Part shown: positions 20,849-29,031 of the stretch, piece by piece
Position numbering within the stretch: the stretch's first letter is position 1
How the letters are laid out: the number at the start of each line of letters is the position of its first letter
DNA from: Candidatus Thiothrix anitrata
GTDB taxonomy: Bacteria > Pseudomonadota > Gammaproteobacteria > Thiotrichales > Thiotrichaceae
Reading direction: 5' to 3'
Length of the DNA: 64,000 nucleotides
Assembly (NCBI RefSeq): GCF_017901155.1
Contig: NZ_CP072800.1
Location: 1,205,283-1,269,282, forward strand
Notes under the pieces: generated by a model
The model's database searches: none
Seen by the model: only the letters and a program-made list of their open reading frames with translations
Told to the model about the DNA's origin: nothing
Position numbers and translations under genes: made by a program

Positions 20849-21907
20849 TTAGTGTTTCGGTTTGTCTTTCGTCTGACGCATAGCTTGCGCTACTGCATTA
20901 ATGGTGCTGTCAGGAATGTAAGAATCTACTTTGCCTTCCTCTATTAGGGCTTTTGCCAGCACGGGATTAGTCACCAGAGTGACATTTTCCTTAACCGCAA
21001 TTTCAACCATTTTTCGTGACATTGTGCCCTTGCCAATAGCGACAATGACGGGCAGTGGGGTAACGCCTTGTTCGTATTGCAGCGCAATTGCTACGCTCAT
21101 GTCGAGTATCAGAAGACGAGCTGTACGAATTCGTTGCTGAATGTCCTGTGCTGCGAGTTCACGGCGCATTCCGTCACGTTCACCGCGAATATGCGGATCC
21201 CCAAACGACTCCTTCATTTCACGCTTAACTTCTTCTTTGGTCATTTTTTGCTCTTTCATGAATTGCGAACGTTGGAATAAATAATCCAATACCGCCATGA
21301 CGATTAAAATGGGTAACACAAAAATGATTAGTTGGCGTAATAGGTATTCAACAATGTATTGTTGGCAGGCAACATCACATTGCTCGACATCGTGTAGTAA
21401 TTCCTTTATACCAGTGTAGACAATCCACACCGTAATCCCGCCGATAACTAGGGTTTTGATAAGGGATAATAATGTAGTGATCATTTGTTTGGCGGAAAAT
21501 ATACGCTTGAATCCATTGACTGGATTGATTTTGTCAAAATTTGGGGTAACGCTCTCAAAGGAAAAGAGAAAGCCGAATTGGATTAGGTTGCCCGCAGCAC
21601 CTGCTAATGTTGCTATCAATGCCAAGGGTAGAGCAATGATTAGTAAAGGCTCATAAATAATGGTTTGAATACCTGCTTGGAGAGCTTGATGGAAATCCAT
21701 AATGAATAACTTGGGGGTAAGCAACATAATTTCTCGTAATTGCTGTATCGTCCAGTCCCAAGTAAACCAAAGGTAAAAAACGCTAGCCACCAGCACCAAT
21801 GTTGATGGCAGATCGGTACTGCGTGCTACTTGGCCACGTTCACGTGCTTTCTCCAGTTTGCGATGCGAAGCTGATTCGGTTTTTTCTTGAGAGCTATCCC
21901 CGCTCAT
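20849..21907 (-). CDS. sctU: Type III secretion switch protein SctU lacking the NPTH motif
   Basis: FlhB/YscU family export-apparatus protein: basic N-terminus, four membrane helices (about residues 33-50, 84-110, 140-165, 188-208), a cytoplasmic linker with SFGDPHIRGERDGMRREL, then a C-terminal domain of normal size. At the place of the invariant NPTH autocleavage motif the protein reads ILDMSVAIALQY, so NPTH is replaced by LDMS at residues 268-271; the flanking VAIALQYEQGVTPLPVIVA aligns with the usual IAVALKY...PLVVA. Auto-processing by Asn cyclisation is therefore not possible at this site. Translationally coupled to sctT (ATGA overlap). Confidence 0.95.
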   Translation of the reverse strand: MSGDSSQEKTESASHRKLEKARERGQVARSTDLPSTLVLVASVFYLWFTWDWTIQQLREIMLLTPKLFIMDFHQALQAGIQTIIYEPLLIIALPLALIATLAGAAGNLIQFGFLFSFESVTPNFDKINPVNGFKRIFSAKQMITTLLSLIKTLVIGGITVWIVYTGIKELLHDVEQCDVACQQYIVEYLLRQLIIFVLPILIVMAVLDYLFQRSQFMKEQKMTKEEVKREMKESFGDPHIRGERDGMRRELAAQDIQQRIRTARLLILDMSVAIALQYEQGVTPLPVIVAIGKGTMSRKMVEIAVKENVTLVTNPVLAKALIEEGKVDSYIPDSTINAVAQAMRQTKDKPKH

Positions 21908-22686
21908 CGCAATAGCCCTGCTAGTCCGGGCAAATTCTGTCCTATGGTGAAGAAGCTGGTTTTCATATAATCAGCTAGAAAACCGATGTACAATGCCAAC
22001 ATTAAAAAGGTAATGCCGCTTTTAATGGGCATAGCAATTAAAAAAACGTTGAGTTGTGGTAAAAAACGCCCTACTAAACCGGTGCTGATGTCAATTAAAA
22101 TCATAATGCCAAGGAATGGTCCGGCAAGAAGTAGACTGGTGTAGAGTAATAAATCCAATTGTTTTAGAAAGAAAGTTGCCGTTTCGGGGCTGGTGGCAAA
22201 TATTAATTGATCCATCGGCCATGTCTGATAACTGAGAAATAATGTTTCCAATAGAATCAAAAAACCACCCGTAGTCAATAATAGGGTGGTGAGTAGTAAG
22301 CTAAATAAGTTGCCTAACGGAGACACCATATTGCCGGTGGTGTGTGAGAAAAACAGTGCGCTCATAACGCCGCGCTGCATATCAATTAGGAATCCTGTAG
22401 CTTTGACTGCCCAAAATGGAATGCTTAATACATAACCAATCATGAGGCCCAATAAAGCTTCTTTTGCCACAATCATCACGATATTGACAAGATTAATGTC
22501 GATATTGAGAAACTGTTCATGAGTTAATGGCAATACGTACAGTGATAGAATCAGGATGATGCCATTACGTAAGGTTTGTGGTACTACCGGTTCAGTCAAA
22601 ATGGGCAAAACCGCGAACACCATTAAGACACGAGGGGCGGTGAACGCCCATGCCATTAGCCAAGATTGTAGTAATCCGGTTTCCAT
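21904..22686 (-). CDS. sctT: Type III secretion export apparatus protein SctT
   Basis: FliR/YscT family inner-membrane protein of the SctRST export complex. The 260 residues contain about seven hydrophobic helices. The family features PRVLMVFAVLPILTEPVVPQTLRNGI and GLMIGYVLSIPFWAVKATGFLIDMQRG are visible. It overlaps sctS by one base at the start and sctU by four at the end, in the canonical R-S-T-U order. Confidence 0.96.
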   Translation of the reverse strand: METGLLQSWLMAWAFTAPRVLMVFAVLPILTEPVVPQTLRNGIILILSLYVLPLTHEQFLNIDINLVNIVMIVAKEALLGLMIGYVLSIPFWAVKATGFLIDMQRGVMSALFFSHTTGNMVSPLGNLFSLLLTTLLLTTGGFLILLETLFLSYQTWPMDQLIFATSPETATFFLKQLDLLLYTSLLLAGPFLGIMILIDISTGLVGRFLPQLNVFLIAMPIKSGITFLMLALYIGFLADYMKTSFFTIGQNLPGLAGLLR

Positions 22687-22958
22687 CAGCGATGCCGCAC
22701 TTGAGCAATTTGATCAAAGGCATTTTGCGTGAAGAGTAATAGTTCAGGGCCGAGCCAGCGTACTGTTGCTGCAATCGCAAACATAATAGCAATCAACTTG
22801 AAAGCATGGGGTAGCGTTTGTTCCTGAATGGAGGTTAGTGCTTGAAATAATCCGACAATGAGTCCGGCTATCGTTGCTGCCAGAATGGCTGGCAGCGATA
22901 AATACAAGACTAATTCCATTGCTTGAGCGGTGAAGTGAATGATTTGTGTTTCGTTCAT
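22686..22958 (-). CDS. sctS: Type III secretion export apparatus protein SctS
   Basis: FliQ/YscS family. The 90-residue, two-helix membrane protein is the smallest part of the export gate. The hairpin signature LPAILAATIAGLIVGLFQALTSIQEQTLPHAFKLIA is clear. It sits between sctR (4-bp gap) and sctT. Confidence 0.96.
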   Translation of the reverse strand: MNETQIIHFTAQAMELVLYLSLPAILAATIAGLIVGLFQALTSIQEQTLPHAFKLIAIMFAIAATVRWLGPELLLFTQNAFDQIAQVRHR

Positions 22959-22962
22959 GGCA

Positions 22963-23616
22963 TCAGTAACTCAAAATTAGGCCGTGGATAAGTCGTGACC
23001 AACCATCTGCTAAGACAAATAGCAGTAGTTTAAATGGTAGGGAGATAACCATCGGTGACACCATGATCATGCCCATTGAAATCAAGATGTTGGAAATGAT
23101 GAGATCAATGATTACGAAAGGTAGAAATAATAAAAAACCAATTTGAAAAGCATTGGTTAGTTCGCTCACCATAAATGCGGGAATTAAAACCAATAGATTG
23201 TCGGCAGTCATTTCTTTGGCATATTTTTCGGGCCAGATTTTTTGCGTGGTATCAACGAAAAATTGGCGTTCACTTTCGGTGGAGTGTTTTGTTAGAAATT
23301 CGCGCAAAGGGTCGCTGCTGGATTGTATGGCATCTATAAATAATGGGTTTCGTATGTCCTCGATGTTAATATTATGTGTATTAAAAATTTCATAGGTCTC
23401 CATTACGACTGGAGCCATGATATAAACTGAGAGAATAATGGCGATTCCACTAATGGCAATGTTGGGAGGTTCTTGTTGTAAACCTAGTGCACTGCGGACT
23501 AGATGCATGACGATCACCAGTTTCACGAATGAACTGATCATGATCGCGATGAATGGTGCTAGCCCTAATAGCGTGACAATCGCTAATAGGATAATCGGAT
23601 TAGGCAAGCCTTCCAT
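22963..23616 (-). CDS. sctR: Type III secretion export apparatus protein SctR
   Basis: FliP/YscR family protein, five copies of which form the core of the export gate. The 217-residue product has the N-terminal helix pair (PNPIILLAIVTLLGLAPFIAIM), the central helix-rich domain, and the C-terminal LPFVIIDLIISNILISMGM followed by MVISLPFKLLLFVLADGW, all diagnostic. There is no cleavable signal peptide, consistent with YscR rather than FliP. Gap to sctQ is 3 bp. Confidence 0.97.
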   Translation of the reverse strand: MEGLPNPIILLAIVTLLGLAPFIAIMISSFVKLVIVMHLVRSALGLQQEPPNIAISGIAIILSVYIMAPVVMETYEIFNTHNINIEDIRNPLFIDAIQSSSDPLREFLTKHSTESERQFFVDTTQKIWPEKYAKEMTADNLLVLIPAFMVSELTNAFQIGFLLFLPFVIIDLIISNILISMGMIMVSPMVISLPFKLLLFVLADGWSRLIHGLILSY

Positions 23617-23619
23617 GCT

Positions 23620-24678
23620 TTAACTGCCTTTGGCTTTTTTATTGAAAAGGTTGAGGATGCGCACCCCAATGCGGCCGTTAATTTCGACCAGCTCACCCGT
23701 GCCAATTTGACGATTTTGGGAGCGAATTTGTACGATTTCTGGTAGAGCCATGCCTAACTCAATAACATAACCAGCACGTAATTGCCGTACTTCATTGAAT
23801 GACAATGTTTTTTGTCCTAGATCAAAAGACAGTTGTACCGGAATTTGACTGATGTGTTCGATGCTTTGTTTTTGTTCGTTATCGCTCATGGGAATCCATC
23901 CAGTGTTAATGCTTAAAGCGGTTTTTGCAGGGGAGGTGAAGTTGGCTTCGCAGTAGTAGCCGGAATCTAGGTATAGGTTAACCGTGCCGTCTTGTTGAAA
24001 ACGTGTCTCTTCCAGCAGGATCAGGTCTTCAGGCTCCAGTTGATTGATTTCTTGCATGGAAAGGGTGCTGCGGCTGATTTCCATGCGTAGTGTGGTGTGA
24101 TGCTCTTCCCAATCCGTGTTGATGTCAGAAGGCCATAAACTTAAGCGTTGTTGCAGGTGTGGGTATAGCTGGGGGTCAAGTAACAATAATCCAACACCTT
24201 GGTAAAGTACGGTGTTTTCGGGTAGCGCAGCAATTTGCATCTCAAAACCAAGTGGCATTGAATACAGAGGGCTTTGTGAGCCCGCAGACATGGACTGAAT
24301 GCCGAGTTTTAGGTCTAAGCCATTTGTCGCTTGTGCTAGCAGCGGTGCTAGTGCATTTTCGATAACGCTAATGGCGAGATTTTCTGGCAGTGATTGCAAC
24401 ATGCCATCAGGCACAAACTGATTAATGCGGTCTTGTAACGGCCATTCGGTGAGCCAAAGCCCAGCGGTGGTGTTGCCTAGCTCCAGTGTCAAACTAATAG
24501 GGCAAAGTTGTTGAGTCTGAAGGTCGCCCGTAACCATGCGGAAACGGAAAGCTTTGCCATCTACCAGTTGCACGCCATAACCCGCTGTTTTGTTGAGTAG
24601 CAAGTTGGTCAGGCGCATCGTATGAACCGCTTGATTGGGTAGCGACAACGCTTGGTAATGTGCTTGAGGGGTATCCAT
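23620..24678 (-). CDS. sctQ: Type III secretion C-ring/sorting-platform protein SctQ
   Basis: SctQ (YscQ/FliMN-like) forms the cytosolic pods of the sorting platform. Of 352 residues, the first 190 are a divergent N-terminal region. Residues about 200-265 and 278-345 form two SpoA-type domains; the second is clear (PVQLSFDLGQKTLSFNEVRQL, GELVEINGRIGVRILNLF). It heads the sctR-S-T-U run and lies 49 bp downstream of the transglutaminase-like gene. An internal start that would give a separate SpoA2 product, as in YscQ-C, was not evident. Confidence 0.93.
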   Translation of the reverse strand: MDTPQAHYQALSLPNQAVHTMRLTNLLLNKTAGYGVQLVDGKAFRFRMVTGDLQTQQLCPISLTLELGNTTAGLWLTEWPLQDRINQFVPDGMLQSLPENLAISVIENALAPLLAQATNGLDLKLGIQSMSAGSQSPLYSMPLGFEMQIAALPENTVLYQGVGLLLLDPQLYPHLQQRLSLWPSDINTDWEEHHTTLRMEISRSTLSMQEINQLEPEDLILLEETRFQQDGTVNLYLDSGYYCEANFTSPAKTALSINTGWIPMSDNEQKQSIEHISQIPVQLSFDLGQKTLSFNEVRQLRAGYVIELGMALPEIVQIRSQNRQIGTGELVEINGRIGVRILNLFNKKAKGS

Positions 24679-24727
24679 TATTGTAGTTGTTCCCAGCTTG
24701 ACCTACTTGGCCAGCTTTTGTAGTGCT

Positions 24728-25792
24728 TTAGCCACGGGTGTTATCCCAGTTTCGCAAACGATCCGTATTCGGTGCGCTGATTGCTGCTCCGAGGTAGTAA
24801 TCATCAAAACCGCTTGTGGTCGCCCAAGTGTCATTGGCGAAGGTAACTGTCACTTGGCCAATACCAGAACTCCAAAACCGGTGCGAGCCATTGTCAGATG
24901 CACCAATGTAAACGGCGTTCCAGCCTTGCAGTTCTGACGTGTTGTCTCCCGGTGAGTCAAAGTAATAAACGTTTCCTTGAGTCAATTTGTCGCCCTGAGC
25001 AGGATCAAATAGTGCGGTTTCACCACCGACATTAGTTTTGCCATTTATATTGATTGTTCCTGCTTCAGCAGTACGCACCGTGGAGATAAAACCACCATCA
25101 AAAGTGGAGTTGTCGTGCTGATCATACCATGAGGATAGTTGTAGGCGACCTGAATGGCGATCAAAGTCATCTGCTCCCACGGTGTCCATTGTCGCTTTTA
25201 GGTTCAGCAAGCGCATGGGGGTTGCGCAGTCAAACTGGTAGTTTTCGCGGTGGGTAAAGATGTCTTGCAGTGCTGTGGAGGCTTTCACTGGATGACCAGC
25301 GTTATCGGTTTCACGCATGATGAGTAAGCGATTATTGCCGCGCTGCACTACTTCCCAGTAGTTGTTGCGTTCTAATACTGTTTCTTGCTGGAGGTTGCTA
25401 GCACCATCGCGGTATTGACGTGTTTCTGGTGATGCTAGCGCGTTGTTAGGTAGTTCTACCAGTTTGTCGCTGAATTTCCAGCCATCACCAATGGTGTTTA
25501 CGGTTTGCAGCATACTATCACGAAATTGCTGGTCGTATTGCACATCGCTAAGGGGTGGTGGTGCGGGTGGCGGTAGATTTTGCTGTTGTGGTGAGTTGAA
25601 TGTCTGTCCGCTGAGTTGTTGCATGAGGGTGTACAGTAACGTTAGCAGGTTTTCAAAAATGCCCAAGTTCATCGCAAAGTTATTATTGAACAGCGGATGG
25701 TGAGTGTACACGCTATTGGCATCGGCATTGTTAGCTGGTGTGTAGCGATCCTGACGATTCAGTGATGTGGAATAGTGAGTTCCAATGGGCAT
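24728..25792 (-). CDS. Tgl-like transglutaminase, candidate T3SS substrate
   Basis: First gene of the sctQ-headed operon, with a strong AAGGAGG ribosome site. Residues 1-80 lack a Sec signal and are rich in Asn, Ser, Gln and Pro, with a hydrophobic helix near 41-60. Residues about 140-320 resemble the Bacillus spore-coat transglutaminase Tgl: NNYWEVV; ALQDIFTHRENYQFDCAT with the nucleophile candidate Cys189; KATMDTVGADDF; LTQGNVYYF; and WNAVYIG...SSGIG. In Tgl the catalytic Glu and His follow in GEN and HG positions; here those places read GWN and SSG, with His304 nearby, so the triad may be rearranged or lost. Known Tgl cross-links Gln and Lys side chains. Role and export by the T3SS are inferred. 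Confidence 0.68.
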   Translation of the reverse strand: MPIGTHYSTSLNRQDRYTPANNADANSVYTHHPLFNNNFAMNLGIFENLLTLLYTLMQQLSGQTFNSPQQQNLPPPAPPPLSDVQYDQQFRDSMLQTVNTIGDGWKFSDKLVELPNNALASPETRQYRDGASNLQQETVLERNNYWEVVQRGNNRLLIMRETDNAGHPVKASTALQDIFTHRENYQFDCATPMRLLNLKATMDTVGADDFDRHSGRLQLSSWYDQHDNSTFDGGFISTVRTAEAGTININGKTNVGGETALFDPAQGDKLTQGNVYYFDSPGDNTSELQGWNAVYIGASDNGSHRFWSSGIGQVTVTFANDTWATTSGFDDYYLGAAISAPNTDRLRNWDNTRG

Positions 25793-26023
25793 GACAAACC
25801 CTCCTTGTGCTTTATGAGTTGCTTTGTTGCAACTATAAGCGTGTCCTCGGTTGAGGGCTTGTGTTATTGGATGAGTGGGGGGGTTCTACAGATAATTTGG
25901 CTGAAGCCATTGGATATTTTCCATTAATTGGGGTTTCTGGCACGTTGATCAGGTCGTGATGGACGTGGGCTCAGGAATGCATAATATTGAGTGCATCTGG
26001 GTTTCTAGTGTGATTATTTCGAT
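25793..26023. promoter_or_regulatory. Divergent control region of the two main T3SS arms
   Basis: This 231-bp gap separates the transglutaminase-sctQ arm (minus) from the sctC-J arm (plus). It holds the ribosome site AAGGAGG for the minus gene and a hairpin AGTTGC-TTTGTT-GCAACT (25817-25834) that would fall in its leader. I found no convincing sigma-54 or sigma-70 boxes and no copy of the 15049 palindrome. Confidence 0.4.
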
Positions 26024-26695
26024 ATGGGTAAGCAATTTTTATTCTCAATGTGGATGGCGTTTGCACTGCTATTGTGTGGCGGTGGTGCGGCGTTTGCTGC
26101 GGCTGTGCCTTGGAAGGCGGATGTGTACTCCCATTTTTCTGATCAGGAACCACTCGCCGATATGCTAAAAACGTTGGCGGCATTTCAGGATATTCCGATT
26201 GTTGTCAGTCCGAAAGTGAAGGATGTGGTCAGCCTGCATTTTAAACTGCGCAAGCCGGAGGCTATTTTTCAAGAGTTGGTCAAGACGTATGGTTTGGTGT
26301 GGTACTACGACAAAGAGTCACTGTTTATCTATAAGGAAGATGAGGTGCAGACAGCAACTGTTAGCCTGAAAAAAATGTCTCCAGAGGTGTTTACCAACTC
26401 ATTGAAGCGCCTAGAAATATTGGAAGATCGTTTTCAATGGAAAGTATCAGAGGTGGATAACATTATTTACTTCACAGGCCCTGAACGTTTTGTCAGTGCG
26501 GTACTGAGTGCTGCTGCCACTATGGATACGCAGGGTTTGGATAAACGTCAAATATACCGTTGGAAAGATAAAAAAGGAGTCGTTAATTTTAGCTCGGAAG
26601 ATCCAGTTGGCAATATGGGTTCGAGTTGGGATGTGAAAACCGGTGACAAGTTTCCGGGATTTGACATGGTTGATGTGGTGAAAAGTAAACAGTAG
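26024..26695 (+). CDS. sctC: Pore-less secretin-like SctC with DUF4124-like tail
   Basis: A signal peptide (about residues 1-26) is followed by the N0 domain of T3SS secretins (LADMLKTLAAFQDIPIVVSP; FQELVKTYGLVWYYDKESLFIY, about 45-105) and an N1-like region (about 110-170, with FQWKVSEVDNIIYFTGPERF). A canonical SctC then continues for 300 or more residues with N3 and the secretin barrel. Here the protein stops at 223 residues after a short DUF4124-like segment (IYRWKDKKGVVNFSSEDP, about 184-201). The reading frame ends cleanly 9 bp before sctD, and no barrel-coding remnant follows. It may be an adaptor that recruits another secretin, or a periplasmic remnant. Confidence 0.8.
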   Translation: MGKQFLFSMWMAFALLLCGGGAAFAAAVPWKADVYSHFSDQEPLADMLKTLAAFQDIPIVVSPKVKDVVSLHFKLRKPEAIFQELVKTYGLVWYYDKESLFIYKEDEVQTATVSLKKMSPEVFTNSLKRLEILEDRFQWKVSEVDNIIYFTGPERFVSAVLSAAATMDTQGLDKRQIYRWKDKKGVVNFSSEDPVGNMGSSWDVKTGDKFPGFDMVDVVKSKQ

Positions 26696-26704
26696 GGTAA
26701 GTCT

Positions 26705-28030
26705 ATGTCAGTCCAGCACACGGCTTTTATTCTTAAGGTGCTCAGCGGGATTAATGAGGGTGCGTCGGTGCGTTTAAAAACCGGTAGTTCGGCTATCGGG
26801 CGCTCGATGAGTTGCGACATTATCTTGCATGATGAGGCAATTGCTGATCAGCATGTGCGTCTGTTGGTGGCGGAGTCGAGTATTATTCTACGTCCTTTGG
26901 CGCGACCCGTATTTATTGAGTCGTTAGAAGTGACTGCCGACGAGGTGGAATTAAAACTCTACCAAACTGTACGTGTGGGTAGTGTTGAATTCATGGTCGT
27001 CGATGCTAACGATGGCAATGCGGTCAAGTACACTCGTGTTGCTACTAGCACACCCAACGAGCGCGTGAAGATTGCACCTGCACAGACAGGGGCTGTCGTA
27101 AATGAGAAAGCACCAGTGACTCTCTCTAAGTCTAGAACCAAAGTCTATTTGTTGGTGGGTTTGGGGTTATTGCTATTGGGTAATGCTATCTTTTTTTATC
27201 CTCAATTTATGGCGTTGCTACAGCAGAGTGGAATAGTCGCTTCACCAGAAACACGTGCGGCTGCTTGGCTGGCAAAATTGGGGCGTGATGATTTTACCTT
27301 GGAGGCCGCTCCTGATGGTTCGATTAGTCTGCGTGGTTATACCCGTACCACGCTGGAACGGAATGCTTTGATACGGCAAATGCAGGATGCGGGTATTCCA
27401 GCAAAACTTGCTATTTGGTCACAAGAAGAGATGGTCGCTAGTGCGACCACGATTGCGCGTTCGTTGGATGAGCCAGCTATCAAAGTCAGTGCTGGTGAGA
27501 CCATTGGAGGGCTTAAGGTGTATGGGTTTGTGAGTAAATCCACCGCGTGGGAGCGGATTCGTGGTGTGATTTTGGCAGATGTAGGCGGAGTTCAGTCGAT
27601 TGATGATGATAAATTGCAGTCGATGGACGGTTATTTGGCTTCTTTTGTGCAGTTCGTCGAGAAAAATGGACTGTCTGGCAGGCTTAAAATTACTACGGAT
27701 GGAAAACGCGTTATAGTCAAAGGCGAGTTAACCCGGCAGGAAATCGAAAAGATTGGCAGTTTACGTAAGGAGTTCATTGATACTTACGGTGATGAGCCTG
27801 CGATTCAATTGGATGTGGTTGACGTTAGAACGAAAATTAAGCTGGCGATACGCAGTGCCAGCGTAGGAAAAGTACCATTTCTTGTCGCCAAGGACGGTAA
27901 AAAATACATGGAAGGTTCGGCAATAGGCGAAAACTATTTTGTAAAATCGATAAGACCTGATCATGTTGTATTGGTTAACAAAGGGATGGAAATCCCTTTC
28001 TACTACGGTATTGAGGAGGGGAGGAAATGA
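26705..28030 (+). CDS. sctD: Type III secretion inner-ring protein SctD
   Basis: YscD/PrgH-type outer subunit of the inner-membrane ring. Residues 1-95 form a cytoplasmic FHA-like domain (SSAIGRSMSCDIILHDEAIADQHVRL). A single membrane helix lies at about 146-166, and periplasmic ring-building and BON-like domains occupy about 185-430 (LRGYTRTTLERNALIRQMQDAG is the first). The 441-residue length is standard. It overlaps sctE (ATGA). Order C-D-E-F-G-I-J matches the Ysc operon. Confidence 0.93.
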   Translation: MSVQHTAFILKVLSGINEGASVRLKTGSSAIGRSMSCDIILHDEAIADQHVRLLVAESSIILRPLARPVFIESLEVTADEVELKLYQTVRVGSVEFMVVDANDGNAVKYTRVATSTPNERVKIAPAQTGAVVNEKAPVTLSKSRTKVYLLVGLGLLLLGNAIFFYPQFMALLQQSGIVASPETRAAAWLAKLGRDDFTLEAAPDGSISLRGYTRTTLERNALIRQMQDAGIPAKLAIWSQEEMVASATTIARSLDEPAIKVSAGETIGGLKVYGFVSKSTAWERIRGVILADVGGVQSIDDDKLQSMDGYLASFVQFVEKNGLSGRLKITTDGKRVIVKGELTRQEIEKIGSLRKEFIDTYGDEPAIQLDVVDVRTKIKLAIRSASVGKVPFLVAKDGKKYMEGSAIGENYFVKSIRPDHVVLVNKGMEIPFYYGIEEGRK

Positions 28031-28242
28031 TGATGTTGCAGCTTGAGCAAAATCTTCGGAATGATACGTCCGGAATGTATAAACATGAATTATTAGATAA
28101 ATTTAATCAAACAGCATCACAAGTGCGGTTTGAGCTGAATCAGGGTGTTTCCCCCGATGAATACAATAAATTAAATAGCTTTTTACAGGCATTGGAAGCA
28201 AGTTGCGAGGTGGTGGAACAGGTTTGGGAACAAGTCCATTAA
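28027..28242 (+). CDS. sctE: YscE-type co-chaperone SctE
   Basis: A 71-residue helical-hairpin protein directly after sctD. Length, charge and position match YscE/PscE, which with the TPR chaperone YscG holds the needle subunit in the cytoplasm. Three consecutive ATG codons occur at the start; the first overlaps the sctD stop. Sequence identity in this family is low, so assignment depends on context with sctF and sctG. Composition turns AT-rich from here to sctJ. Confidence 0.7.
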   Translation: MMMLQLEQNLRNDTSGMYKHELLDKFNQTASQVRFELNQGVSPDEYNKLNSFLQALEASCEVVEQVWEQVH

Positions 28243-28295
28243 CGGATAAGTGCCCGAAATTGAGCATGGAGCGCAATGTTTACAGGAAGTAACCT

Positions 28296-28332
28296 ATTCC
28301 CTGCGTTTGGTGTTATTAACACCGGGAATTTT
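28296..28332 (+). terminator. Two-tier hairpin with short T-run upstream of sctF
   Basis: Outer stem ATTCCC/GGGAAT encloses inner stem GGTGTT-ATT-AACACC and is followed by TTTT. It could be an attenuator or a 5' stabiliser separating sctD-sctE from the needle gene. Confidence 0.45.
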
Positions 28333-28362
28333 ATGGATGATTAATTTTTAGGAGATGAAAAT

Positions 28363-28584
28363 ATGGCAGATCCAGTAACCAGTGCCGTAGCAGGCAGGAC
28401 AGATGGTTTTGACTACGCTAGTGCGCTTGAGACAATTCGTGCGGATGCTCAAAAATCACTAGAGTTTGAGCGCGGTATGGCAGAAATAAACCAGAGCACG
28501 AAAGCAGAGGAATCAGCAATTCAATATCAGGTAGCACGTGATAATGCAATTGCACAGTTGATTCAGACTATTTCTCGTGGTTAA
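28363..28584 (+). CDS. sctF: Putative needle subunit SctF
   Basis: A 73-residue, wholly helical small protein in the needle position between the YscE- and YscG-type chaperone genes, with a good AGGAG ribosome site. Needle proteins are 70-90-residue helical hairpins; the C-terminal part (ARDNAIAQLIQTISRG) fits the hydrophobic final helix. The usual central PxxP turn is absent and the sequence is divergent, so the call is mainly positional. Flanking hairpins on both sides would allow needle mRNA to accumulate separately. Confidence 0.6.
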   Translation: MADPVTSAVAGRTDGFDYASALETIRADAQKSLEFERGMAEINQSTKAEESAIQYQVARDNAIAQLIQTISRG

Positions 28585-28602
28585 TAATTTTTAAAAATAA
28601 AT

Positions 28603-28628
28603 GGCATCATGGATTATTCTGTGATGCC
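28603..28628 (+). terminator. Intercistronic hairpin after sctF
   Basis: A 7-bp stem GGCATCA/TGATGCC with a 12-base loop lies 18 bp after the sctF stop. No T-run follows, so it is more likely a processing or stability element than a full terminator. Confidence 0.4.
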
Positions 28629-28651
28629 TCTCAAATCGGGGTTATTATACA

Positions 28652-29017
28652 ATGAACGTTAGTGTTGAAATGCTACAGTTGCTCTCAGAAGTCGGTTATA
28701 TGTCTTGCTTTAAGAGTGATACCAAAAATGCGAAAATTATTATGGATGGCGTTGATGCGGTGGCGGGTGATCAAGTGCCAACTAAAATGGGGGTTGCCTT
28801 AGTTGAGCTTTATTCCGGGCGTTATGATAAAGCTATCGACATACTTCAGAACTATGTTTTAGTGCGCGAACCAGACCATATGAGTGCTCAATGTTTTCTG
28901 GGTATGGCTCTAAAAATGTCTGGTAAAGATGCAGAAGCAAAAGAGCTTTTTGATTATGTTGTTAAGAATGGCAACGATGATGAGCGTGTTATTGCGTCAG
29001 CTCATTTGGGTCTTTAG
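28652..29017 (+). CDS. sctG: YscG-type TPR chaperone SctG
   Basis: The 121-residue protein is built of TPR-like helices (GVALVELYSGRYDKAIDILQ, then MSAQCFLGMALKMSGKDAEA). This matches YscG/PscG, the larger chaperone that with SctE protects needle monomers. Position after sctF is conserved in Ysc-type loci. There is a weak ribosome site (GGGG about 10 bases upstream of ATG). Confidence 0.8.
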   Translation: MNVSVEMLQLLSEVGYMSCFKSDTKNAKIIMDGVDAVAGDQVPTKMGVALVELYSGRYDKAIDILQNYVLVREPDHMSAQCFLGMALKMSGKDAEAKELFDYVVKNGNDDERVIASAHLGL

Positions 29018-29031
29018 GATAGGGGGGTGTC

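Noticed and set aside
20962-20973. TNP in TLVTNPVLAKAL of SctU as a surviving NPTH motif
   Set aside because: This lies about 46 residues downstream and corresponds to the conserved ...xNxxLARAL region of FlhB/YscU; the NPTH position itself aligns with LDMS.
25900-26023. Sigma-54 promoter for the sctC arm (TGGCACG near 25940)
   Set aside because: The -24-like TGGCACG is present, but no TGC element follows at the required spacing.
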